A DNA stretch of 64,000 nt, taken from assembly GCA_017520185.1 (NCBI GenBank), contig JAFXGO010000029.1:62001-126000 (forward strand), written 5' to 3'. Positions 8,290-15,725 of this stretch are shown here, piece after piece. Below the pieces are notes generated by a model that searched no databases, was not told where the DNA came from, and was given only the letters and a program-made list of their open reading frames with translations. The translations under genes and the position numbers were made by a program. This DNA comes from Elusimicrobiaceae bacterium. GTDB lineage: Bacteria > Elusimicrobiota > Elusimicrobia > Elusimicrobiales > Elusimicrobiaceae. Each line of letters starts with the position of its first letter. Position 1 is the stretch's first letter.

Positions 8290-9813
8290 TTATCTCCACC
8301 CTAATTTAGCCAAATTCTCTTTAATCTGGGTGTCTAACTCTGCACTTTGAGTCATTTGGTCTTGTAAATCTTTGGTCAGCCGTGCCATTTTGGCGGCAAA
8401 GGCCTCGTCATCTTCGGCAGTATCGGCTACGCCTACATAGCGGCCAGGGGTGAGTACATAGTCATTGGCTTTAATTTCGGCTAGTGTGGCGGACTTGCAA
8501 AAGCCCTTTACGTCCGCGTATTTCTTGCCTTTGGGGGCAAATTCATCACCGCGCCAGGAGTGATAAGTATCCGCAATTTGGGCAATATCCGCATCTGTAA
8601 ATTCGCGCCGTGTTCTATCGGCCATGAAACCTAAGTTGCGCGCGTCAATAAACAGCACTTCGCCTTTGCGCTTTTTCTGCTTGCGCAAGAACCACAAACA
8701 CACCGGAATTTGCGTATTAAAGAATAACTGCCCCGGCAAGGCCACCATACATTCCACCAAATCGTTTTCCAGCAGGCGCGCACGGATTTCTCCCTCGCCG
8801 CCTGTATTGGAACTCATAGAGCCGTTGGCAAGCACCGTCCCCATGACCCCTGTGGGCGCCAAGTGCGCGAGCATATGCTGAATCCACGCATAGTTGGCAT
8901 TACCCGCAGGCGGAATACCATACTGCCAACGGGCATCTTTTTCCAACTTTTCACCGCCCCAATCGGAAATGTTGAACGGCGGGTTTGCCAAAATGTAATC
9001 GGCGCGTAAATTGGGGTGTTGGTCATTATGGAAGGTGTCGGCCGGCTCTTTGCCCAGGTCAAACTCTATCCCACGAATAGCCAAGTTCATCGCCGCCAAA
9101 CGCCACGTGGTGGGGTTGCTTTCCTGTCCGTAAATAGACAGGTTGCCTGTACCTTGGTGGAGCTTTACAAAGCGGCCGCTCTGCACAAACATTCCCCCCG
9201 AACCACAACAGGGGTCATAAACTTTGGTATTTTCGCGCGGAGCCATAATGGCCACCATAGTTTTAACGACGGAGACCGCCGTGTAGAATTGGCCGCCGCG
9301 TTTGCCTTCGGCATCGGCAAACATACCTAAAAAATATTCGTACACTTCGCCCAACGTATCGGGCGCGGTTTGGCCGTCTTCAAAGCCAATGGTGGAAATA
9401 GTATTGATTAAATCTGCCAAGCGGCCTTGCGGCAAGGAAAGGCGCGCGTAGTTTTTATTCAAAATGTTTTTGAGTTTTGGGTTTTCTTTTTCAATGGATA
9501 ACATGGCATCGTCAATGAGTTTGCCGATGTTGGGCTGTGGGGCATTGTTACGCAGAAACTCCCAGCGCGCTTCCTGCGGCACCCAAAAGGCATTGTGCTG
9601 GGCGGCATAGGCACGCATATCTTCTTCCATATATTGCGGGTTTTGGCGGTAGTATTCGTCTTCCTGCATGGTGGTGCGCAAGGTGGAGAAAGAATCGGAA
9701 ATGTATTTTAAGAAAATAAGCCCGAGAACGACGTGTTTATATTCGGCAGCGTCCATGTTGGAGCGGAGTTGGTCGGCGGTTTTCCAAAGTTTTTGTTTTG
9801 TGGCGTTATCCAT
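8290..9813 (-). CDS. hsdM: type I restriction-modification, M (methylase) subunit
   Basis: This 507-residue N6-adenine methylase has an N-terminal helical HsdM domain (WKTADQLRSNMDAAEYKHVVLG-like, residues 10-40), the AdoMet-binding motif DPCCGSGG at 200-207 and catalytic NPPF at 277-280. It modifies host DNA at the site set by HsdS. An AGGAA ribosome binding site precedes the ATG. It is the first gene of the operon hsdM, HEPN-type, hsdS, unknown, hsdR, small unknown. Confidence 0.96.
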   Translation of the reverse strand: MDNATKQKLWKTADQLRSNMDAAEYKHVVLGLIFLKYISDSFSTLRTTMQEDEYYRQNPQYMEEDMRAYAAQHNAFWVPQEARWEFLRNNAPQPNIGKLIDDAMLSIEKENPKLKNILNKNYARLSLPQGRLADLINTISTIGFEDGQTAPDTLGEVYEYFLGMFADAEGKRGGQFYTAVSVVKTMVAIMAPRENTKVYDPCCGSGGMFVQSGRFVKLHQGTGNLSIYGQESNPTTWRLAAMNLAIRGIEFDLGKEPADTFHNDQHPNLRADYILANPPFNISDWGGEKLEKDARWQYGIPPAGNANYAWIQHMLAHLAPTGVMGTVLANGSMSSNTGGEGEIRARLLENDLVECMVALPGQLFFNTQIPVCLWFLRKQKKRKGEVLFIDARNLGFMADRTRREFTDADIAQIADTYHSWRGDEFAPKGKKYADVKGFCKSATLAEIKANDYVLTPGRYVGVADTAEDDEAFAAKMARLTKDLQDQMTQSAELDTQIKENLAKLGWR

Positions 9814-9846
9814 GATAAATTCCTATATAAAAAGGGGTATATTCCT

Positions 9847-9875
9847 ACTATACAAAATAGGAAGTAGTGCTTCAA
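9847..9875 (-). promoter_or_regulatory. predicted promoter of the hsd operon
   Basis: Read on the minus strand, TTGAAG (9875-9870) and TATAGT (9852-9847) are separated by 17 bases, giving a leader of about 27 bases before hsdM. An imperfect TTCCTA/TAGGAA inverted repeat (about 9842-9863) overlaps the -10 and could be an operator. Confidence 0.55.
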
Positions 9876-10220
9876 TATTTGTTACACTTTGATTAGATAT
9901 GGCGCCATTAGGGCCTTTGCGTATGTGCAAGTCATACCCATATCAACGGAACTTATGGGGTAGGCTTTGCCTTTCAATAGATATTATCTAGCCTGATAAG
10001 TTCCTTTTTCTTTATATCAGGCATATTTCTTCCCTGTTAATAGTTTTAGAGAATTTGCGCGATATTCCCAATATATCTGCGACGAGGGATTTTACGGTGC
10101 ATATACTGCAAAATCCAAAAACTAACGAATTTTTATCTATAATTCCCTGCTAATTGCCTGATAAACAGGGAGTTTCTATGTACGCGTACGGGAGAGGTAA
10201 TTTCATCACGCACCACAGCC
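9876..10220. other. non-coding junction between the two islands
   Basis: I find no convincing gene here. A minus-strand frame without a start codon (ending near 10020) and a 73-codon minus frame crossing repeat B are not supported by a ribosome binding site or recognisable sequence. A GTACGCGTAC palindrome lies near 10180. The stretch may be the scar of lost integration genes. Confidence 0.4.
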
Positions 10221-10374
10221 CCACCATTTGATAAGGCACTTCTTACGAAGTGCCTTTTTTGTTGTGTGCTGAACGGGTCCCTCGTCAGGGTTTGAGCGGT
10301 TTTCTTATCTATCCCCATCTTGGAGATTTTTTTGGTAGAAAAGAAAAAGGCCACTAACTGGCCTTTTTCTCTAA
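10221..10374. repeat. direct repeat copy B of the tRNA-Val end
   Basis: This is the second 154-base copy of 1879-2032, starting CCACCATTTG, with the tRNA-type terminator (10233-10258) and the two-way hairpin AAAAAGGCC/GGCCTTTTT (10344-10368). The latter also sits at the end of the minus-strand nuclease gene. No tRNA precedes it, so it is a duplicated boundary rather than a second tRNA locus. Confidence 0.7.
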
Positions 10375-10397
10375 TGTGGAAAATGTGAGGATCGGAA

Positions 10398-12095
10398 TTA
10401 TTTGATCTTGTACCGCCAATAATACCCTCCAGCTAGAGCTCTCTGTCCTTTACAAACCATACAAATATTAGCATGATTAATCTTTAACTTTCTTGAGGCT
10501 TCAGAAAGAGAAATAAAAGTAGCTATTACTTTTTTTGTTTTTGGATCTAACATTTCTATAGCCTTTCGCTTAACAGCAGTAACTTTCTCAACGCCACATT
10601 TAGGGCATCCCGTTCCTCTTACTCTATGGTCGATAGTTGCTTCCCATTCCTGACTACATTTTTTACATTTCCACCAAACCTTTGCGGTTGAGCCTAAAGT
10701 AAACATATTGGGCATAAGGGTCTTATTCTTTGTTGGATGCCATTCTTCAACCAAATCCTGTCTTAAGTCATTTAAAGAGTCCTTCTTGAGAGATACCAAA
10801 TACTTGCGGATTTCATATTTATCTCTTTCCGTGTTGACATCAATTTTGGCACAAAAAGTATGACTTTGTAATAAACTGCTATGTTTTAGATGATTAAGTA
10901 ATATGAGAATAAGTTTATCTAATGCTTTTTTACTTTTATCTAGGTTGGGAACATGTAACAATAAATCATAAGAACATTTTTTTACTATATTCTCTTCTTT
11001 TTCTCCTTCTCTCAAGCGAACTAATTTAATACCGTGTTCTTGACAAATATGATATTTTCTTAATTCTCTCCTATTTTTCTCAGATTTATGATAATAAACC
11101 CCATCATATTCTATTCCAAGTTTTAATTGAGGAATATAAATATCTAATTCCATTCCATTCGTAAAAATATCTTTATATCTATTGATCGCATCTGGATAAA
11201 TTTTTTTAAGATAAAAGAAAACTGCCTGTTCTGCAAAAGATGTTTGCCGTCCTTCATTGCAAACAGGACACCCTGTTCCATTACTTCTATGATTAATCGT
11301 TGCTTGATATTCATGACCTTTCGGGCAAATCCACCAAACCTTTTTAGACATACCATGGGAAACATTAGAAGGCTTTAAATTCCCATTTTTTTGGAAGTTC
11401 CATTCTTTTGCAAGGGCAGGATGAGTTGTAGCTAAATCATTTTTTCCAAATATTACTACTTGATTAGAACACAAAGGACATCCTCTTTTTAATAAATTAC
11501 GGTTAGATATTTTAGCACGCCACTCATAACCACACTTATGACATATCCACCAAGCATACTTATTGCTAGACGGAGTAAAATCTTTAGGAGTAAAATTTCC
11601 ATTTTTATGGGGATGCCATTCTTTAATCAATAAAGAATCTTTTATACATCCTTTTTTTTGAAGAAAAGTTTGTTGGCGAGCATTTTTTATTTTTTCTATT
11701 GCACAAATAGGGCAGCCCGTTCCTCCAAGTGTCCTATTGCGCACTTGTGTTTGCCAACTATGTCCACAAACAGAGCAGATCCACCAAACTTTCCTCGTAG
11801 AAGTTGCTACAACATCCACAGGAAGTAAAGATATATTCAGTTCTTTATTCCATTCTTCTGCTATATTTGGGAAATTAGACTGTAAATCATTAAACCCAAC
11901 TAATACCTGATGATTTGAGCAAATAGAACAACCTAGACCTACAGACCTATTATATATCGTAGCCTGATATTTATGACCTTTAGGGCATTTCCACCACACT
12001 TTTTTATTGCTTCCTTGAGACAGGTCAGCAGGATTTAAAGTGTTTTTCTTATAATCCCATTCTTTCATTAATTTTGGATTATCGATTAGTTTCAT
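10398..12095 (-). CDS. zinc-ribbon-repeat protein with an embedded Vsr-like nuclease domain
   Basis: This 565-residue protein has four repeats of a WW-x-C zinc-ribbon unit (about 8-60, 65-131, 153-209, 215-279). Each has KxxWWxC, a CxxC or CxxxH pair, and a closing GCPxC. A nuclease-like core follows at 283-375, with ELDIYIP near D318 and GIEYDGVYYH with E329/D331/H336. Then comes a fifth ribbon (445-500) and a C-terminal NUMOD1-like segment (514-565, including SLSEASRKLKINHANI). This resembles DUF4379-type ribbons joined to Vsr/DUF559-like endonucleases and free-standing homing endonucleases. A DNA-cleaving mobile or defence role is inferred. It is flanked by repeat B and a recombinase remnant. 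Confidence 0.7.
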   Translation of the reverse strand: MKLIDNPKLMKEWDYKKNTLNPADLSQGSNKKVWWKCPKGHKYQATIYNRSVGLGCSICSNHQVLVGFNDLQSNFPNIAEEWNKELNISLLPVDVVATSTRKVWWICSVCGHSWQTQVRNRTLGGTGCPICAIEKIKNARQQTFLQKKGCIKDSLLIKEWHPHKNGNFTPKDFTPSSNKYAWWICHKCGYEWRAKISNRNLLKRGCPLCSNQVVIFGKNDLATTHPALAKEWNFQKNGNLKPSNVSHGMSKKVWWICPKGHEYQATINHRSNGTGCPVCNEGRQTSFAEQAVFFYLKKIYPDAINRYKDIFTNGMELDIYIPQLKLGIEYDGVYYHKSEKNRRELRKYHICQEHGIKLVRLREGEKEENIVKKCSYDLLLHVPNLDKSKKALDKLILILLNHLKHSSLLQSHTFCAKIDVNTERDKYEIRKYLVSLKKDSLNDLRQDLVEEWHPTKNKTLMPNMFTLGSTAKVWWKCKKCSQEWEATIDHRVRGTGCPKCGVEKVTAVKRKAIEMLDPKTKKVIATFISLSEASRKLKINHANICMVCKGQRALAGGYYWRYKIK

Positions 12096-12122
12096 AGGTA
12101 AAAATATTTTATCACATTCTTT

Positions 12123-12296
12123 CTATCTCCACTCCCTTTCCTGCCGTTCGAAATCAGTTTCCCCCTCGGCGAGATTCATGAGTTCCCGCAAGGTCATATT
12201 GCGCGGATTATTATATTCCAAAATATCGGCCACTATCTTGGGAGATAAATAACACAAATTCAAATACCTAGAAAACGTATGCTTTCGTATTGCTAT
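12123..12296 (-). pseudogene. C-terminal remnant of a recombinase-like protein
   Basis: A 57-codon minus-strand frame with no start codon ends at TAG 12123. It reads RYLNLCYLSPKIVADILEYN, then NPRNMTLRELMNLAEGE. This resembles the C-terminal helix-turn-helix tail (xLAYLSPxIVxxIL...LTLxxLxxLA) found in site-specific recombinases and their associated proteins. The frame runs upstream into the csoR coding end, so the N-terminal part is gone. I read it as the debris of the integration machinery of island 2. Confidence 0.5.
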
Positions 12297-12297
12297 T

Positions 12298-12573
12298 TTA
12301 ATTTTGAAGTTTATTAAAAAGCTCTTTAATTTCCGCGATTCTTTCCTTGGCCATGTCTTGATCTTTAAAAGAATCCGTCACGCATTTTTCCAAATGGGTG
12401 GATAAAATATTTTTTTCCACAGACACAATAGCAGAACGCACCGCTTTTAATTGAATTAAAATTTCGGGGCAATATCTCTGCTCTTCTATCATTTTTTTAA
12501 TACCTTCCAACTGACCGATAATTCTATTTAATCTAGGAAGTTCAGCTTTGTGACAAGGGTGTTGAGTGGGCAT
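12298..12573 (-). CDS. csoR: CsoR-family metal-sensing repressor
   Basis: This 91-residue all-helical protein has the CsoR/RcnR fold signature RLNRIIGQLEGIKKMIEE and the Cu(I) ligand triad Cys (RYCPEI), His and Cys (THLEKC), the C-H-C pattern of copper-sensing CsoR. The start is the ATG at 12573 with GAGG upstream; the longer frame begins inside the intergenic hairpin. CsoR releases its operator when it binds copper. It is the second gene after a metallothionein-like peptide, under a promoter with two matching operators, so autoregulation is expected. No copper-exporting ATPase lies in the window. Confidence 0.88.
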   Translation of the reverse strand: MPTQHPCHKAELPRLNRIIGQLEGIKKMIEEQRYCPEILIQLKAVRSAIVSVEKNILSTHLEKCVTDSFKDQDMAKERIAEIKELFNKLQN

Positions 12574-12597
12574 AAGATCCTCTTTTTTGTAAAATAG

Positions 12598-12622
12598 GTC
12601 CCCGAGCGTCATACTCGGGGAC
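12598..12622 (-). terminator. hairpin between the metallothionein-like gene and csoR
   Basis: A 9-bp stem GTCCCCGAG/CTCGGGGAC with a seven-base loop lies between the two genes. The following T stretch is imperfect (CTATTTTAC), so it may act as a partial terminator or mRNA stabiliser that makes more peptide than repressor. Confidence 0.55.
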
Positions 12623-12633
12623 TTTTAGTTATA

Positions 12634-12744
12634 TTATTTGCTATTTGTCGGCTTCGGACATTTGCAAGTAGTACCATCGCACTGGCAGTTATCGCCGCAG
12701 GTACAAGGGTCACAGGTGCATTTCGGATTTGAACATTTTGCCAT
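12634..12744 (-). CDS. metallothionein-like Cys-rich peptide
   Basis: This 36-residue peptide has a GGAGG ribosome binding site 5 bases before its ATG. Nine cysteines (4, 9, 11, 14, 16, 20, 22, 27, 29) form four CxC pairs (CTC, CTC, CQC, CKC) with no signal peptide and no aromatic residue. That is the design of a cytoplasmic metallothionein that binds Cu(I) or similar soft metals in clusters. It sits directly behind a CsoR-type operator and ahead of csoR, so it is very likely induced by copper. I do not recognise a named family. Confidence 0.8.
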   Translation of the reverse strand: MAKCSNPKCTCDPCTCGDNCQCDGTTCKCPKPTNSK

Positions 12745-12757
12745 ATTTTCCTCCTTT

Positions 12758-12774
12758 ATACCCCCTATGGGTAT
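12758..12774. promoter_or_regulatory. CsoR-type operator 1
   Basis: ATACCCCCTATGGGTAT is an inverted repeat of the CsoR type (TACCCC with GGGTA arms). It lies just downstream of the -10 of the metallothionein-csoR promoter, over the expected start site. Confidence 0.75.
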
Positions 12775-12781
12775 TTATTAT

Positions 12782-12810
12782 ATTATATACCCCTTGGGGG
12801 TATTTGTCAA
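12782..12810 (-). promoter_or_regulatory. consensus promoter of the metallothionein-csoR operon with operator 2 in the spacer
   Basis: On the minus strand TTGACA (12810-12805) and TATAAT (12787-12782) are both perfect, with a 17-base spacer. Operator 2, ATACCCCTTGGGGGTAT (12787-12803), fills that spacer, so repressor binding would block the polymerase. Confidence 0.85.
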
Positions 12811-12832
12811 GACCTTTTTAGCATCAACACAC

Positions 12833-12862
12833 TTGACAAATATAACTATTTTATAGTATAAT
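12833..12862 (+). promoter_or_regulatory. promoter of the effector-like operon
   Basis: TTGACA at 12833-12838 and TATAAT at 12857-12862, 18 bases apart, predict a start near 12869 and a leader of about 133 bases before the ATG at 13002. The leader contains no obvious riboswitch fold that I recognise. Confidence 0.7.
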
Positions 12863-13001
12863 ATAAAAATATAAAAGAAGTGCCTTCCTGTCGCAAAATT
12901 ACATTTTTAATCACTATTTCTTTTTATGCCTGTGTCCCCTACCGCAGGCAATACTCTGCCGTACTCATTCTGCCGTATATTCTCATCTAAAAGGAGCTAT
13001 T

Positions 13002-14015
13002 ATGTTCAAACGCATCAGCACAAAACTTCCGCACCGCCAACACGGGCAAAATCGCCAAAAAAACTTCATCTATTACCCCTCAAAAGATGTTGAAATCAAA
13101 ACCATGGAGTTGCCGCTTGATAAGCAGGAATCAGAAGAACTACACCCCCTACGCAGGCGATATTTAGAAAACCGTCTGCAACAAATTGCCCATCACGAAA
13201 GAAAACAAGCTATCCAAGACAAATTCACCACGCGCATGTATGGCAAACAAGATTATACCGAAGAAAAAAAGAATATTATGCAAGAGCTCTTACAAGCCAA
13301 GCAATCTCGCTCGAGCAATCATCAATATTTTGATGAAAGATTGGAAGATTTCACTGACGAGCAACAAGCCCAAGAAAAATATCCTCACACCCCTAAGGCA
13401 GTGGGGAAAGCAATCGCCCGTTATGAAAGGGAAAACCCCGAGGAATATCAAACATATATGGAAGAAATGGAAGAAAGAGAAAAAGCAAACAAAAAAACTT
13501 GGCAAACCGCCACTTTGGAAGAATGGAAGCGAAAAGATGCTGAATACCAACAAACTCAACCCTCTCATTGCAATACTGCATTGGGGAGTTTATTAAAAGA
13601 AAAGGGAATTGATTTACCCGCAAATAAATCTATGAATGATATAATAAACTTTATGGAAACTTCTGATGATTGGCAAAAGATTCCCCGTACGCAAAAAGGA
13701 CTTTTGGATCATCAAACAGCCAACGATTTGGCTAAAAAAGGAGAAACAGTGGTCTTCGGATACAACAATCCCGAAGGACACGGGCATGGTGGAATGTTAA
13801 CAGGAAATCCCACCATGTTTGAAAGTAAAAATTTCAAAGACAAGGAAGGTCATAAGATTGCTGTACCTGAGGTACAAGGAAGCATAGGCAAAGAAGAAAT
13901 AACTACCAAACATTTGGGATATCATATTACATCAAACAAAGAACCTCACACGAACTATTATATTTACAAAGGAAACTATAGTAAAGATTCCCAAGAAACA
14001 CAAAAAAATGAATAA
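13002..14015 (+). CDS. putative Cys/His amidase-type effector
   Basis: This 337-residue protein starts behind AAAGGAG. Residues 1-185 are highly charged and helical, with many Gln/Glu/Lys/Arg and no signal peptide. The C-terminal part (about 187-325) has a Cys-Asn start (HCNTALGSLLKEKGIDLP, C190), a MNDIINFM helix and GHGHGG (H260, H262) followed by beta-rich sequence. This layout fits NlpC/P60- or Tae-like papain-fold amidases, with C190 and H260 or H262 as catalytic candidates. The three next genes overlap it in one operon and all encode exported proteins, as immunity proteins to a cell-wall amidase would be. Fold and function are inference. Confidence 0.5.
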   Translation: MFKRISTKLPHRQHGQNRQKNFIYYPSKDVEIKTMELPLDKQESEELHPLRRRYLENRLQQIAHHERKQAIQDKFTTRMYGKQDYTEEKKNIMQELLQAKQSRSSNHQYFDERLEDFTDEQQAQEKYPHTPKAVGKAIARYERENPEEYQTYMEEMEEREKANKKTWQTATLEEWKRKDAEYQQTQPSHCNTALGSLLKEKGIDLPANKSMNDIINFMETSDDWQKIPRTQKGLLDHQTANDLAKKGETVVFGYNNPEGHGHGGMLTGNPTMFESKNFKDKEGHKIAVPEVQGSIGKEEITTKHLGYHITSNKEPHTNYYIYKGNYSKDSQETQKNE

Positions 14016-14817
14016 AATTATTTGGACATTTATTTTTGTTTTCCTCTCCTGCATGCTTTTTGCGCAGGAGAGGGTAAATAGAGTTTCTGTAGGCAGTCAA
14101 ACGGCAGTCTATTCACAAGGCCTGCCACAAACTGACGGCAGTTTGCTGATTGCCGAAGATTTCACTTATGCATCTGAGGGCATCTATTTTTATCCTGTGC
14201 CTAACGGAGATTTATATGTAGAAAACGGGGGTATTCTGCTTCGTTTTTCCCCCAAACAACCGGGGCTTGCTCTTATACAAGGCGTATGGAACGGATCTAA
14301 CGAACAGTATATAGAAAAAGAATTAAAAGAATACGAATACCCTCATTTAGAGCATTACAATTTAACTTTGTACTGCAATACGGAAAAAACTCAATTTATC
14401 ACCTTAAACAACAGTCACAAACCGGCTCCTTGTGAAGGGTGTGATTATGTGTCTCCTTATGCCGTAACATGGCATGACACGGTAAAAAAAGAAACAAAAA
14501 TACTTCCGTTACCGGAAGATTTATCTCCTTATGCCTTTGGGCTGCCAAGGTATGCCTTGTGCAAAGATGATGTGTTTTATTACGAGCATACTGTTCGCAA
14601 TGCAGATAAAAAAAGCAGTCAGTATTGGTGTAATGTCATCCGCGCCCATCATATTTCTACCGGGAAAGACGAGATTTTTGTTCCTTATCTTCCGGGACAT
14701 TGTCAGGACGATTTACACGGTCCGATATCTATACCAGGTACAAATTATCTTCTCTATCAACGTTCCAACTCTGCACAAAAACAAACTCGTATTGAAATGA
14801 AAAAAGGATTAAAATGA
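14008..14817 (+). CDS. exported protein, paralogue 1 (possible immunity protein)
   Basis: This 269-residue protein has a signal peptide (IIWTFIFVFLSCMLFAQ, cleavage after the AQ near residue 20) and overlaps the preceding gene by 8 bases. The mature part is beta-rich, with cysteines at CEGCDY and in YWCNV. It is similar to the next gene along most of its length: VYSQGLP versus VYSRLRP, YLLYQRS versus WIIYAKQ, and a shared IPGT. No known family is recognised. Its place after an amidase-like gene suggests periplasmic protection or delivery. Confidence 0.6.
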   Translation: MNKIIWTFIFVFLSCMLFAQERVNRVSVGSQTAVYSQGLPQTDGSLLIAEDFTYASEGIYFYPVPNGDLYVENGGILLRFSPKQPGLALIQGVWNGSNEQYIEKELKEYEYPHLEHYNLTLYCNTEKTQFITLNNSHKPAPCEGCDYVSPYAVTWHDTVKKETKILPLPEDLSPYAFGLPRYALCKDDVFYYEHTVRNADKKSSQYWCNVIRAHHISTGKDEIFVPYLPGHCQDDLHGPISIPGTNYLLYQRSNSAQKQTRIEMKKGLK

Positions 14818-15725
14818 AAAATATACTCATAGCCCTATTTGTTTTAAGTATCTTTCCATCCACTATATTCGCGGATCCTTTGCCTTTGAATCCATACGAC
14901 AAAGATAATACAAAAATAAAGGCGCCTGTCTATTCACGTCTTCGTCCTTTTTACTATCCTCAAAAAGATAAAGACGGAGCTTATATATTAGCCGAAGCTA
15001 CTACTTATAACGAAGGAACTGATTATTACATAATTGACGGATATTTGTATATGGAATTTATAAGTTTCTTTTTATATATTCCTTCAACAAAAACATTACC
15101 TAAACCGGAAATCATAGATTTTTGGGTGGATGGTGAAAAATATCTAGATTTTCGTAAACAAACATTAGATAAATTTCGCGTTCATCCGAATGATGGAGAA
15201 AACTATTCTATCTCTTGCGGAAAAGATAAATCTGTTAAATTTACTAAAAAAATTATCCCCTCAACATTAGGCGAGGAATCATCCTCATATTATCAAGTAA
15301 CTTGGATTGATCATGATGTCGAATATCCGTTTACTTTAGAAGAATGTCCTGTTGATATTGATCATATGACCGAAAAATATTTTTCTTACTGCGATAACAA
15401 TATACTTTATTACGACAGAAGTGAATTTTACAAGCAGGATGGAAAACCAAAATGGAAAGCTGGTATTTTCTTTTGCGATTTGAAAAACCGTACCCGTGGG
15501 ATATATGCTTCTACCATAAACCACACATATCCTCATAATCCTATGGGAATTCCGGGGACGGATTGGATCATTTATGCTAAACAATTTGATGATGACGAGC
15601 ATAAAGACCAAATCACTAATCAACTGGTCGTTAGAAAAAAGCTAACTCAAGAACAAGCTGACATAGCCGTCAAAGAATACCAAGAGTGGAAAAAAAGTTT
15701 ACAACAAGAACAAACAAAAAAATGA
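14814..15725 (+). CDS. exported protein, paralogue 2 (possible immunity protein)
   Basis: This 303-residue protein has a signal peptide (ILIALFVLSIFPSTIFA, cleavage near residue 21) and an ATGA start/stop overlap with the gene before. It shares the layout of the upstream paralogue: YILAEATTYNEGTDYYI near residue 60, QVTWIDHD near 160, an NNILYYDR stretch near 195 and MGIPGTDWIIYAKQ near 245. The C-terminal 40 residues are Lys/Gln-rich. The pair indicates an internal duplication. The function is unknown. Confidence 0.6.
   Translation: MKNILIALFVLSIFPSTIFADPLPLNPYDKDNTKIKAPVYSRLRPFYYPQKDKDGAYILAEATTYNEGTDYYIIDGYLYMEFISFFLYIPSTKTLPKPEIIDFWVDGEKYLDFRKQTLDKFRVHPNDGENYSISCGKDKSVKFTKKIIPSTLGEESSSYYQVTWIDHDVEYPFTLEECPVDIDHMTEKYFSYCDNNILYYDRSEFYKQDGKPKWKAGIFFCDLKNRTRGIYASTINHTYPHNPMGIPGTDWIIYAKQFDDDEHKDQITNQLVVRKKLTQEQADIAVKEYQEWKKSLQQEQTKK

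Noticed and set aside
10133-10354. 73-codon minus-strand frame across repeat B
   Set aside because: It reads through a terminator and repeat; composition and lack of a ribosome binding site argue against a gene.
12638-12856. 72-codon plus-strand frame
   Set aside because: It is antisense to the metallothionein-like gene and runs through its promoter and operators.
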